Below the pieces are notes generated by a model that had not been told where the DNA came from, searched no databases, and worked only from the letters and a program-made list of their open reading frames with translations. Made by a program: the position numbers and the translations under genes. From Dyadobacter fanqingshengii (GTDB lineage: Bacteria; Bacteroidota; Bacteroidia; Cytophagales; Spirosomataceae), in contig NZ_CP098806.1 of the NCBI RefSeq assembly GCF_023822005.2, positions 186,001 through 250,000 of the forward strand: DNA of 64,000 nt, given 5' to 3'. Positions 8,145 through 15,711 of the stretch are shown piece by piece; positions within the stretch are counted from its first letter, which is position 1, and every line of letters starts with the position of its first letter.

Positions 8145-9509
8145 TCAGACGGTCTGGCTGAACAGTTGGGCTTCCGGTTTGTTTTCCCATAAAAGCGCAT
8201 CAAAAGCCATGCAAATGTTTCGTATAAAGGGCCTTCCTTTCTCGGTAACCTTCACGCTGAAAGGCTGTAATTCAACGAGTTCGTCAAACTCCATTTCGTC
8301 CAGGCGCTCAACGGACTGAAACACTTCTTCGCAGTATTCACTGGTTTTGACCCACGAGGTTTCAAATTGCGTCATTAAACTTAAAATATGGCGGCGCAAA
8401 ATCAGATCTTCTCTGGTCAGCTCGTGGCCGCGCGCGATGGGGATCATGCCCGCTGCAATTCTTTGATAGTAATCTTCCACTTTTTTCTCGTTCTGCACAT
8501 AACCTGTCCAACTGTCGCTGATGGCGGATGCACCCAGGCCGATCAGCAGCTGTGTGTGCATGTCGGTATAACCCATGAAATTGCGGTGCAATCGTCCTTC
8601 TTGTTGTGCTTTATATAAAGAATCGGAGGGCAATGCGAAGTGGTCCATGCCAATGTCCTGGTAACCTGCCACTTCCAATGCATTTCTGCCGGTTTCGTAA
8701 ATGGCCATTTTTTTGTCGGCGTCCGGCAGGTCTTTTTCTGTAAAATTCCTTTGTCCGGGTTTGATCCAGGGGACGTGTGCATAGCTGTAAAAGGCAATGC
8801 GGTCGGGTTTAAGCTGGATCACGCGCTGCATGGTTTCCATCATGTAACATGCTTTTTGGAATGGTAACCCATATACAATGTCATAATTCACAGATGTATA
8901 GCCAATCTCCCGTGCCTTCAACGTCAGGTGCTTAACCTGCTCGTAAGTTTGATGGCGGTTGATAATAGCCAGCACGATAGGATTAAAATCCTGAACGCCA
9001 ATGCTGATCCGTCTGAAACCGAGCTCATAGAGTGTCTGCAAATGTTCGTCGGTTGTATTGCCGGGATGGGCTTCAAACCCAAACTGCGCTTCGGGGTGAA
9101 CGATGGAATCCTTCAATAAGCCCAGAATGAGCGTTTTCAGGTTTTCCGGATTAAAAAAGGTGGGCGTCCCGCCGCCCAGGTGTATCTCGCGGATTAAAGG
9201 TTTGCTTTCTCCGAATGTTGTAAGATACATCTGCCACTCTCTGAGCACGGCATGAATGTATGTGGTTTCAACGGCATGGTTAATGGTAATGCGTGTGTTG
9301 CAGCCGCAGTAAGTGCACAAACTCTCGCAAAAAGGAAGGTGAACGTACAGACTAATGCCCTCTTTTTGATTGGAAACTTGAAAAGCCTTCATTACCAGCT
9401 CCTTCCACTTTTGCTGCTGGGGCGGTGTTTTTTGCCAGTAGGGAACGGTTGGATAGCTCGTATAACGCGGTCCGGGTGTATTGTATTTGAACAGCAGGTC
9501 CTTATCCAT
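8145..9509 (-). CDS. hemN: Oxygen-independent coproporphyrinogen III oxidase
   Basis: A 454-aa radical-SAM enzyme of heme biosynthesis, converting coproporphyrinogen III to protoporphyrinogen IX without oxygen. The cluster motif FCESLCTYCGC (CX3CX2CXC) near residue 60 and the glycine motif HLGGGTPTFF are clear. The N-terminal YNTPGPRYTSYPTVPYW and the full length match true HemN rather than HemW. Its own operator (9573-9584) and -7 element (9542-9549) precede it, so it should be induced when oxygen is low, supplying heme for the cbb3 oxidase genes upstream. Confidence 0.95.
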   Translation of the reverse strand: MDKDLLFKYNTPGPRYTSYPTVPYWQKTPPQQQKWKELVMKAFQVSNQKEGISLYVHLPFCESLCTYCGCNTRITINHAVETTYIHAVLREWQMYLTTFGESKPLIREIHLGGGTPTFFNPENLKTLILGLLKDSIVHPEAQFGFEAHPGNTTDEHLQTLYELGFRRISIGVQDFNPIVLAIINRHQTYEQVKHLTLKAREIGYTSVNYDIVYGLPFQKACYMMETMQRVIQLKPDRIAFYSYAHVPWIKPGQRNFTEKDLPDADKKMAIYETGRNALEVAGYQDIGMDHFALPSDSLYKAQQEGRLHRNFMGYTDMHTQLLIGLGASAISDSWTGYVQNEKKVEDYYQRIAAGMIPIARGHELTREDLILRRHILSLMTQFETSWVKTSEYCEEVFQSVERLDEMEFDELVELQPFSVKVTEKGRPFIRNICMAFDALLWENKPEAQLFSQTV

Positions 9510-9541
9510 GGTAATCGGTGTTTTGTATGTTTACTATGCAT

Positions 9542-9549
9542 CAAAACTA
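9542..9549 (-). promoter_or_regulatory. -7 element of the hemN promoter
   Basis: On the minus strand this is TAGTTTTG, a perfect TAnnTTTG. Its last G lies 36.5 bp from the centre of the operator at 9573-9584, identical to the ldhA arrangement. Transcription would begin about 27 nt before the hemN ATG. Confidence 0.6.
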
Positions 9550-9572
9550 GGGTTATGGCGCCCCGGAAAACA

Positions 9573-9584
9573 TGACATTGGTCA
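9573..9584. promoter_or_regulatory. Crp/Fnr-type operator upstream of hemN
   Basis: TGAC-ATTG-GTCA is a perfect 4+4 inverted repeat with a 4-bp spacer, flanked by a G on the right as at 15700 and 18267. It is placed for class II activation of hemN and, by read-through, of the kinase and regulator genes. That would give autoregulation. Confidence 0.7.
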
Positions 9585-9637
9585 GTATTAAAACCAACCT
9601 TTGTTGGTTTGCAACGCCGATAGGACTGGTAGAACCG

Positions 9638-10345
9638 CTATTTGCCGTGGCATTCGGTGATGGGTTTGGCTGCGGAATGGGATGCTTGCGGATATTGAAA
9701 CAGTGTGCTGCGGTAAAGCAGCCATATGCCTGCAAAGGCAATAAAAACGGGGGTAATCTGATGAAATTTGGTTCGAACGGCGGGCGTAACCCAGTTTTTG
9801 AAAAAACCGATGGCCATCATCGCCGGCCATGTCCCCATCCCAAAAACAAACATGAAAATGCTTCCGGCCGCGCTGCTTCCTGTTGCTATTGAGCTCATTA
9901 ATGCCAGATACACCAGCCCGCAGGGTAGAAGACCATTCAGCGATCCGAGCAGAAACCAGCCCTGCAATTTGCGGCTGTGCAGCAGGGCGGACATTTGCTT
10001 TTTGATAAGGTTAACCGGCTTGCGCAAGAAAGCGGGCGCGATAAAATAGCGTGCAAATGCTTTTGGCCAAAAAACATAAGCCAGCATCAAGACGCCAGCC
10101 AGCACAGAAACATATTTGAGATAACCCATAAGCGAGAGCGCATTACCAAAAACACCAACCACTGCGCCCAGCAAAGCATAGGAGCCAGCCCGGCCCAGAT
10201 TGTAAATCAGCAATCCCGCAGCCCGCTGCCAGGCGTTGCCCCGCTGCACAGGAAGCGCCAGCGCAATGGGCCCGCACATGCCTATGCAATGGAAACTGCT
10301 GAGCAGCCCCATCGTCAAGGCCAGATATGGAAGCGCATTGTTCAC
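9638..10345 (-). CDS. SafE/TauE-family membrane protein of the cbb3 cluster
   Basis: A 235-aa integral membrane protein with about six helices. The first helix carries the family signature LLSSFHCIGMCGPIALALP, with a conserved His and Cys. It belongs to the sulfite exporter TauE/SafE-like family often found with cco genes (the CcoH-like DUF2 group), where a role in copper handling or oxidase maturation is suspected but not proven here. The frame has a GTG start; the nearby ATG is out of frame. It is last in the ccoS-ccoNO-ccoP-ccoG-fixH run, 5 bp after fixH. Histidines at the C-terminus (QASHSAAKPITECHGK) could bind metal. Confidence 0.82.
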   Translation of the reverse strand: MNNALPYLALTMGLLSSFHCIGMCGPIALALPVQRGNAWQRAAGLLIYNLGRAGSYALLGAVVGVFGNALSLMGYLKYVSVLAGVLMLAYVFWPKAFARYFIAPAFLRKPVNLIKKQMSALLHSRKLQGWFLLGSLNGLLPCGLVYLALMSSIATGSSAAGSIFMFVFGMGTWPAMMAIGFFKNWVTPAVRTKFHQITPVFIAFAGIWLLYRSTLFQYPQASHSAAKPITECHGK

Positions 10346-10350
10346 ATGTT

Positions 10351-10809
10351 TTATTTTTTGTGACCAATCACGATCACGTCCTCGTTCCAGTAAGCCTGCT
10401 CCTTATTTTTCCAATCAATTTGCAGGTGGTAACTGCCTGCCGGAATGTTGGTGACCGGGATGAATTGGGCATGATTTTGGGTTGAGATCTTAAATTTCCG
10501 GTCGTTTTTATCATTGGAAGGGCAGTATAATTTAATCTCGCCGCTCAGGTCTTTTTCTGTCACATTGCCGGGAAAAACAATGTTGATGCCTTCATTTTGC
10601 ACTTCCCATTTCACCGGATCAGCTAGTGCCGCCGAACGCTGTTTTTTATCGATTTTCTCCTGAAAACCTAGTTCTTCTTCGTAATAATGCTCCGTTACCA
10701 GATCTATTTTCTGACCGATGCTCATGCTGACCAGCACAAGTATCATGGCTACAAAGCCCATATAGAGCGCCGTAATGCCCACTCCCCAGTTTATTTTCAT
10801 GCTTTTCAT
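10351..10809 (-). CDS. fixH: FixH family protein
   Basis: A 152-aa protein with one N-terminal membrane helix (residues 8-30) and a periplasmic beta domain, matching the FixH/CcoH-like family needed for cbb3 assembly or copper supply. The conserved EHYYEEELGFQEKIDK segment follows the helix. The first ATG overlaps the ccoG stop as TAATG, so translation is probably coupled. A second in-frame ATG three codons later is equally possible. Confidence 0.88.
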   Translation of the reverse strand: MKSMKINWGVGITALYMGFVAMILVLVSMSIGQKIDLVTEHYYEEELGFQEKIDKKQRSAALADPVKWEVQNEGINIVFPGNVTEKDLSGEIKLYCPSNDKNDRKFKISTQNHAQFIPVTNIPAGSYHLQIDWKNKEQAYWNEDVIVIGHKK

Positions 10810-12221
10810 TATTTCTCAGGTGCTATGAATGTTGTTTCAAATTCTTCCAGTTTTTCATTGCCTTGGAAAACAGATAATGTCAATGTTGTCTTGCGTTTTT
10901 TTAATGCTTCTGCAGGCACCACAATGAAGACCGTGCCTTCGACCATACCCGCCGGATCAAGTGCCAAGTTTGGCTTTCCCGCAAAGATCAGCTTGCCCGA
11001 AACTCCTTCGAGTCTGATCGTTGGGTTAATGGTCTGGTTGGTTTTGTTAAAAATCTTAAATGTGTAAAGGTTCGTAATACTCCGATCACTGTTTTCAATG
11101 TATTGACTGCCCGGAGCGCGCAACAGCATGGTTTGCGTATCGGTTCTTGACACAACCATAAACCCAAGCACCGACCATAGTAAAACCAGCATTGCCATGG
11201 CGCCAATGACACGCGGCGTGATGAGCTTATTGGTTTTCTTCACAATTGCATTTTCGGAAGTGTAGCGGATCAGGCCTTTTTCAAATCCTACTTTATCCAT
11301 GATGTTGTCGCAGGCATCAATGCAGGCAGTGCAGTTCACGCATTCCATTTGCAGGCCGTTTCGGATGTCAATGCCGGTGGGGCACACTGCTACGCATTGA
11401 TGGCAGTTGATGCAGTCACCTTCCGTGCGCTCCTGGTTTTTATGGATTTTTCCCCGAGGCTCGCCCCGCTCGTAATCATAAGCAACATTGATGGTGTTGC
11501 GGTCCATGAGCACGCCTTGCAAACGGCCGTAGGGGCAAACCACAGTACAAGCCTGGTCACGCAGCCAAGCAAAATTGAAATAGAAAATGGCCGTGAAAGC
11601 AATGATGCCGCCAAAAAGCGGAAGGTGGTCAGCAATAGGCTCGCGAATGATTTTGGAAAGGTCATCCACCCCCAGCACATAAGATAGCAGCAGGTTCGCG
11701 ATCAAAAAAGACACGATCAGGAAGGCGGCATATTTTGCGGTTTTCCTCACGATCTTTTCCGTGTTCCAGGGCGCTTTGTTGAGCAGTTTTTGTTTGGTTG
11801 CATTGCCTTCAATAGCGTATTCGATCTTGCGGAAAACCATTTCCATAAATACCGTTTGCGGGCAAGCCCAGCCGCACCATAACCTTCCGAAAATGGTGGT
11901 GAACAGCACAATAAAAACCATGAACGAGAGCATCGTAAGCCCGAAAAGCCAGTAATCCTGCGGGCCGATGAAAATGCCGAAAATGATGAATTTGCGTTCC
12001 AGCACATTGAACAGCAACAAAGGCTGGCCATTGAATTTAATGAATGGTGTGGCAAAAAGCAGCGTCAATATGCCTACCGTAAACCAAGCCCTGCGCGTAT
12101 GCCATTTCCCGGTTGGTTTTTGCGGGTAAAACCAATTGCGTTTCCCATCTTCATTGACTGCACTGAAATGGTCGCGGAATGATTCGTCGGGATCGGTAAT
12201 GACGTGGTTTGAAATGTTCAT
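10809..12221 (-). CDS. ccoG: Cytochrome c oxidase accessory protein CcoG (FixG/RdxA)
   Basis: A 470-aa membrane ferredoxin-like protein implicated in copper reduction for the cbb3 centre. It has several N-terminal helices and the cysteine motifs CGWACPQ and CTVVCPYGR. Two 4Fe-4S motifs follow (CINCHQCVAVCP and CVNCTACIDACD). The C-terminus is an Ig-like periplasmic domain. The frame is open upstream to a TTG at 12284 that would overlap ccoP. The ATG at 12221 gives the usual N-terminus and a 25-bp gap after ccoP, so it is preferred. Confidence 0.93.
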   Translation of the reverse strand: MNISNHVITDPDESFRDHFSAVNEDGKRNWFYPQKPTGKWHTRRAWFTVGILTLLFATPFIKFNGQPLLLFNVLERKFIIFGIFIGPQDYWLFGLTMLSFMVFIVLFTTIFGRLWCGWACPQTVFMEMVFRKIEYAIEGNATKQKLLNKAPWNTEKIVRKTAKYAAFLIVSFLIANLLLSYVLGVDDLSKIIREPIADHLPLFGGIIAFTAIFYFNFAWLRDQACTVVCPYGRLQGVLMDRNTINVAYDYERGEPRGKIHKNQERTEGDCINCHQCVAVCPTGIDIRNGLQMECVNCTACIDACDNIMDKVGFEKGLIRYTSENAIVKKTNKLITPRVIGAMAMLVLLWSVLGFMVVSRTDTQTMLLRAPGSQYIENSDRSITNLYTFKIFNKTNQTINPTIRLEGVSGKLIFAGKPNLALDPAGMVEGTVFIVVPAEALKKRKTTLTLSVFQGNEKLEEFETTFIAPEK

Positions 12222-12246
12222 GGTGTAGTGCGAATGATAACTCCGC

Positions 12247-13272
12247 TTAATTGGCTGCGACTTTATCGTCGCTAAGCAGTTCACCTTGCGGTTCTTTTGG
12301 ATTCGCTGGTTTGGTATCCTTTAATGAATACACATAGCTTGCAACTTTTTGAATGTCAGTGGGGGAAAGCTGTTTTTCCCAGGAGATCATGCCTTTTTCA
12401 GGGACACCATATTTAATGACCTTGAAAAGATTTTTAATGCCCGCGCCATGCAGCCAGTAACTGTCTGTGAGGTTAGGGCCTACACTTCCGCCGCCATCCG
12501 GGCCGTGGCAAGCCGTGCATTTTTCCTGGAAAATGGCTTTTCCCTGGCCTATTGATGCCTCCTCACTGACCAGCGTAACCGTGTTTTCATCCATGGATGC
12601 GCCTACCTTGGCCATGTAAGCTTTTTTATCAATTTCGGCCTGCGCCACCTCTTTTTCAAGCTCGGCAAGCTGGTAATCGCCGATTCCGCTGAAATAATAT
12701 GCGCCGTAACCGATCCCGATGATAATGGTGCCCACAAAAAGTGACTGCAGCCACGGCGGCATGCGGTTGTCCAGCTCCTGAATGCCGTCATAATCGTGCC
12801 CTTCAATGATGAGGTGATGTTCCTGACTCGGCATGACGCTCATTCCGGCAAACTTTTTCCACCAGGAAACGACGGGGTCTGTATGCGCTTCTGTTTTGGG
12901 TGGGGCAGAGATTTTTTGAAGCAATGTTACCGTGTTAACTAGTGCGATCACAACCAGCAGCGCCGCAAAGAAAATGATGCCGAGCAAGATCAAAAGGATA
13001 AGCTCAGTGCCACTGATCGCCCGGATAGGTTCTGCTGCCTGATCCTGCGCAAAGGCCGAACCGCCCAGCATGAAAAAGAAAAGTACAGATAACAAGCCCT
13101 TTTTGATCACACCATCATTCAATGGCATACGCTCCATTTTTTGCAGCGACTTTTTATCAATCCCAATCACAAAAACGATCAGCGACAGGAAGAAGACAAA
13201 AAATATAATGAGCGAGATCAGCGGATAAATGCCTATGCCGGCAATGGTTTCAAGATATGTTCGGAATTTCAT
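12247..13272 (-). CDS. ccoP: cbb3 oxidase: CcoQ-like segment fused to single-heme CcoP
   Basis: A 341-aa membrane cytochrome. Residues 1-50 resemble the small subunit CcoQ (hydrophobic helix, then VFVIGIDKKS). A second hydrophobic stretch ending in GGSAFAQ near residue 75 looks like an internal signal peptide. Further helices lie near residues 90-115 and 180-200. The C-terminus has one c-heme site (EKCTACHGPDGGG) with distal Met in KGMISW. Classical CcoP has two hemes, so this is a monoheme form, common in Bacteroidota. The MPPWLQSLFVGTI segment is typical of CcoP. It follows ccoNO by 3 bp. Confidence 0.9.
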   Translation of the reverse strand: MKFRTYLETIAGIGIYPLISLIIFFVFFLSLIVFVIGIDKKSLQKMERMPLNDGVIKKGLLSVLFFFMLGGSAFAQDQAAEPIRAISGTELILLILLGIIFFAALLVVIALVNTVTLLQKISAPPKTEAHTDPVVSWWKKFAGMSVMPSQEHHLIIEGHDYDGIQELDNRMPPWLQSLFVGTIIIGIGYGAYYFSGIGDYQLAELEKEVAQAEIDKKAYMAKVGASMDENTVTLVSEEASIGQGKAIFQEKCTACHGPDGGGSVGPNLTDSYWLHGAGIKNLFKVIKYGVPEKGMISWEKQLSPTDIQKVASYVYSLKDTKPANPKEPQGELLSDDKVAAN

Positions 13273-13275
13273 AAG

Positions 13276-15423
13276 TCAATCATTTTTAATATCAGTTCCT
13301 AATCGTTGCAGGTAGGCAATGAGTGCGATGATCTCTTTATCCTCGTCTGCCTTGATGCCGCTTTGTTTGAGCCTGGCCTGGATTTCCTTGGATTGTTTGC
13401 TGAGATCCGCATTGGCGATTTTGTCATAGCCTTTTTCATAAGGCACGCCCAATGTTTGCATAGCACGGATCTTGGCAGCAGTTGTGCTCGTGTCCAGGTC
13501 GTCTTCCAGTAACCAGCCATATCTGGGCATAATGGAACCCGGCGACATGGTGGTTGGATCCTCCATGTGGTTATAGTGCCAGGAATCGGGATATTTTCCG
13601 CCTACCCGGTGCAGATCAGGTCCGGTGCGTTTAGAACCCCATTGATGCGGATAGTCGTATACGAATTCACCTGATTTGGAATACTCTCCGTAACGCTCGA
13701 TCTCGGAGCGGAATGGTCGGATCATTTGGGTGTGGCACACATAGCAGCCTTCGCGGACATAAATATCACGTCCCTGTAATTCCAATGGCGTGTAAGGTTT
13801 CACAGCTGTAATGGTCGGCACATTGGATTTGATCATGAATGTCGGGATCATCTCGATCATTCCGCCGATGGCGACGGCAACCAATGCAAAAACGGTCAAT
13901 GCCAGCGGCTTACGCTCAAACAGCCTGCGGTGCCAGTACTCGCTTTTTTCAGCATGCCAGATCGCATTTAACGGCATTGCTTTGGCTGTTTCTGTTGCGA
14001 TAAGCTTGCCTTTCAGTGCGGTCATCCACAAGTTGTAGATCATCACTATGAAGCCGACAATGTACAACGTGCCGCCTACGCTGCGCAGAAAGTACAATGG
14101 TTTGAGCTGCGTTACGGTTTCCAGGAAATTGGGGTATTTCAAAAGGCCTTCTTGCGTAAACTCTTTCCACATGGAGCTTTGCACCCAACCCGCCCAATAC
14201 ATGGGAATGGTGTAAAATAAAATCCCGAGCGTGCCGATCCAGAAGTGAAAGTTGGCAGCCTTTTGAGAATATAACGGACGTCCGTATATGCGGGGGAAAA
14301 GCCAGTACAAGATCCCGAAAGTCAGGAAGCCATTCCAGCCCAGCGCACCTACGTGTACGTGCGCTACGATCCAGTCGGTATAATGCGCGATGGCGTTTAC
14401 GTTTTTGAAAGAGAGCATCGGGCCTTCGAATGTGGCCATACCGTAAGCCGTGATGGCTACAACCATAAATTTCAGCACAACATCTTCCCGCACTTTGTCC
14501 CAGGCGCCGCGCAGGGTCATTAACCCGTTGATCATACCACCCCAGGAAGGCGCGATCAGCATCACGGAAAACACGGTTCCCAATGTTTGCGCCCATTCGG
14601 GAAGCGACGTGTAAAGCAAATGGTGCGGCCCGGCCCAGATATAAAGGAATATCAGCGCCCAGAAATGCACGATCGAGAGCCGGTAGGAATAGATAGGACG
14701 GTTAGCCGCTTTAGGAAGGAAATAATACATCAGTCCTAAATAAGGCGTCGTAAGAAAAAACGCCACGGCATTGTGTCCATACCACCACTGCACGAGTGCA
14801 TCCTGCACACCTGCGTACACAGAGTAACTTTTGAAAAGAGAAATAGGAAGCGCCATACTGTTCACCACGTGCAGCATCGCAACGGTGACGAACGAAGCAA
14901 TGTAAAACCAGACCGCGGCATAAATGTGCTCGGTGCGGCGGTGAATGGTGGTCATTACCAGGTTAATAAGCGCTGCAACCCACACCACGGCGATGGCAAT
15001 GTCAAGCGGCCATTCCAGTTCCGCGTATTCTTTGGAAGTGGTAAGGCCCATCGGTAATGTGATGGCCGCAGCCAGAATGATAAACTGCCATGCCCAGAAA
15101 TGGATCCTGCTCAGCATAGGGCTCCACATCGGGGTCCTTAAAACCCTCGGAGCGGAATAATACAAGCCGGTAAAAAAGCCATTGCCCACAAAAGCGAAAA
15201 TGACCGCGTTGGTGTGCAGAGGCCGGATGCGGCTGAAAGTAAGATAGGGCAGATCCATATTCAGGTCCGGGAACACGAGCTGCAATGCAGCCAGCAGCCC
15301 GACGAGCATACCAATAAGCCCGAAAAGAATCGTTGCAATCGCGAAATCCCGCACGATGCGGTTATCATATTGGAACTCATCCAGTTCAACGGTTGCCAGA
15401 GCAGGATGGGGAACGTTTGACAT
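13276..15423 (-). CDS. ccoNO: cbb3 oxidase CcoN-CcoO fusion
   Basis: A 715-aa protein joining the catalytic subunit and the monoheme subunit of cbb3-type cytochrome c oxidase, which reduces O2 with high affinity at the inner membrane. Residues 1-480 are CcoN, with heme and copper ligands in RPLHTNAVIFAF, YGHNAVAFFL, AGPHHLLYT and IVAHVHVGALGWN. After a hinge helix, the CcoO part carries GCYVCHTQMIRPF with the distal Met in SPGSIMPRYGWLL. Fusion removes the need for separate ccoO translation and fixes 1:1 stoichiometry. It is preceded by ccoS, whose stop lies 14 bp upstream. Confidence 0.95.
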   Translation of the reverse strand: MSNVPHPALATVELDEFQYDNRIVRDFAIATILFGLIGMLVGLLAALQLVFPDLNMDLPYLTFSRIRPLHTNAVIFAFVGNGFFTGLYYSAPRVLRTPMWSPMLSRIHFWAWQFIILAAAITLPMGLTTSKEYAELEWPLDIAIAVVWVAALINLVMTTIHRRTEHIYAAVWFYIASFVTVAMLHVVNSMALPISLFKSYSVYAGVQDALVQWWYGHNAVAFFLTTPYLGLMYYFLPKAANRPIYSYRLSIVHFWALIFLYIWAGPHHLLYTSLPEWAQTLGTVFSVMLIAPSWGGMINGLMTLRGAWDKVREDVVLKFMVVAITAYGMATFEGPMLSFKNVNAIAHYTDWIVAHVHVGALGWNGFLTFGILYWLFPRIYGRPLYSQKAANFHFWIGTLGILFYTIPMYWAGWVQSSMWKEFTQEGLLKYPNFLETVTQLKPLYFLRSVGGTLYIVGFIVMIYNLWMTALKGKLIATETAKAMPLNAIWHAEKSEYWHRRLFERKPLALTVFALVAVAIGGMIEMIPTFMIKSNVPTITAVKPYTPLELQGRDIYVREGCYVCHTQMIRPFRSEIERYGEYSKSGEFVYDYPHQWGSKRTGPDLHRVGGKYPDSWHYNHMEDPTTMSPGSIMPRYGWLLEDDLDTSTTAAKIRAMQTLGVPYEKGYDKIANADLSKQSKEIQARLKQSGIKADEDKEIIALIAYLQRLGTDIKND

Positions 15424-15437
15424 AACTCAGGTAAAAT

Positions 15438-15617
15438 TTAGTGAATATCTGTTGTGTTGGTTTTTGCAGTGTCGCTGTTGTTATCATCGAATAGGATGCG
15501 GACAGAGGGCGTATAGTCGTCATCGTAGTGGCCCTTTCGCACCGACCAGATAAAGGCTCCCAAAAAGGCCAGGGCGATGCCGAGGCTGGCGATAATCATG
15601 ACGAACATTGCGCTCAT
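15438..15617 (-). CDS. ccoS: cbb3 oxidase assembly protein CcoS (59 aa)
   Basis: A small open frame translating to MSAMFVMIIASLGIALAFLG, then AFIWSVRKGHYDDDYTPSVR. It has one membrane helix followed by the GxYDD-type motif of CcoS, which is needed for cofactor insertion into cbb3 oxidase. Its place between ccoI and ccoNO agrees with this. It is the first gene after the operator/promoter at 15647-15711, so the cco structural operon starts here. An internal ATG at codon 4 is a possible alternative start. Confidence 0.88.
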   Translation of the reverse strand: MSAMFVMIIASLGIALAFLGAFIWSVRKGHYDDDYTPSVRILFDDNNSDTAKTNTTDIH

Positions 15618-15646
15618 TTGAAGGGTTTTATTATTTTTCTAATGAC

Positions 15647-15654
15647 CAAAACTA
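15647..15654 (-). promoter_or_regulatory. -7 element of the ccoS-ccoNO-ccoP operon
   Basis: On the minus strand this is TAGTTTTG, identical to the hemN element. A TTTC (15672-15675) lies 17 bp upstream as a -33-like element. Its last G is 58.5 bp from the centre of the operator at 15700-15711, matching ccoI and the 592-aa gene (class I geometry). Confidence 0.6.
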
Positions 15655-15699
15655 CCGGATCGCCCCCAGCAGAAAGATGACGCAAGCAAGGTTCACAAG

Positions 15700-15711
15700 T
15701 GACTTTGGTCA
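15700..15711. promoter_or_regulatory. Crp/Fnr-type operator overlapping the ccoI stop codon
   Basis: TGAC-TTTG-GTCA is a perfect palindrome. Its right half contains the ccoI stop codon (15709-15711 on the minus strand), so the control site of the ccoS operon is embedded in the end of the preceding gene. Confidence 0.7.

Noticed and set aside
13949..14596. 215-codon minus-strand frame inside ccoNO
   Set aside because: It is an alternative frame of a gene with clear oxidase motifs.
15643..15654. Possible second operator TGAC-CAAA-ACTA before ccoS
   Set aside because: The right half does not fit; on the minus strand the bases are explained by the TAGTTTTG promoter element.
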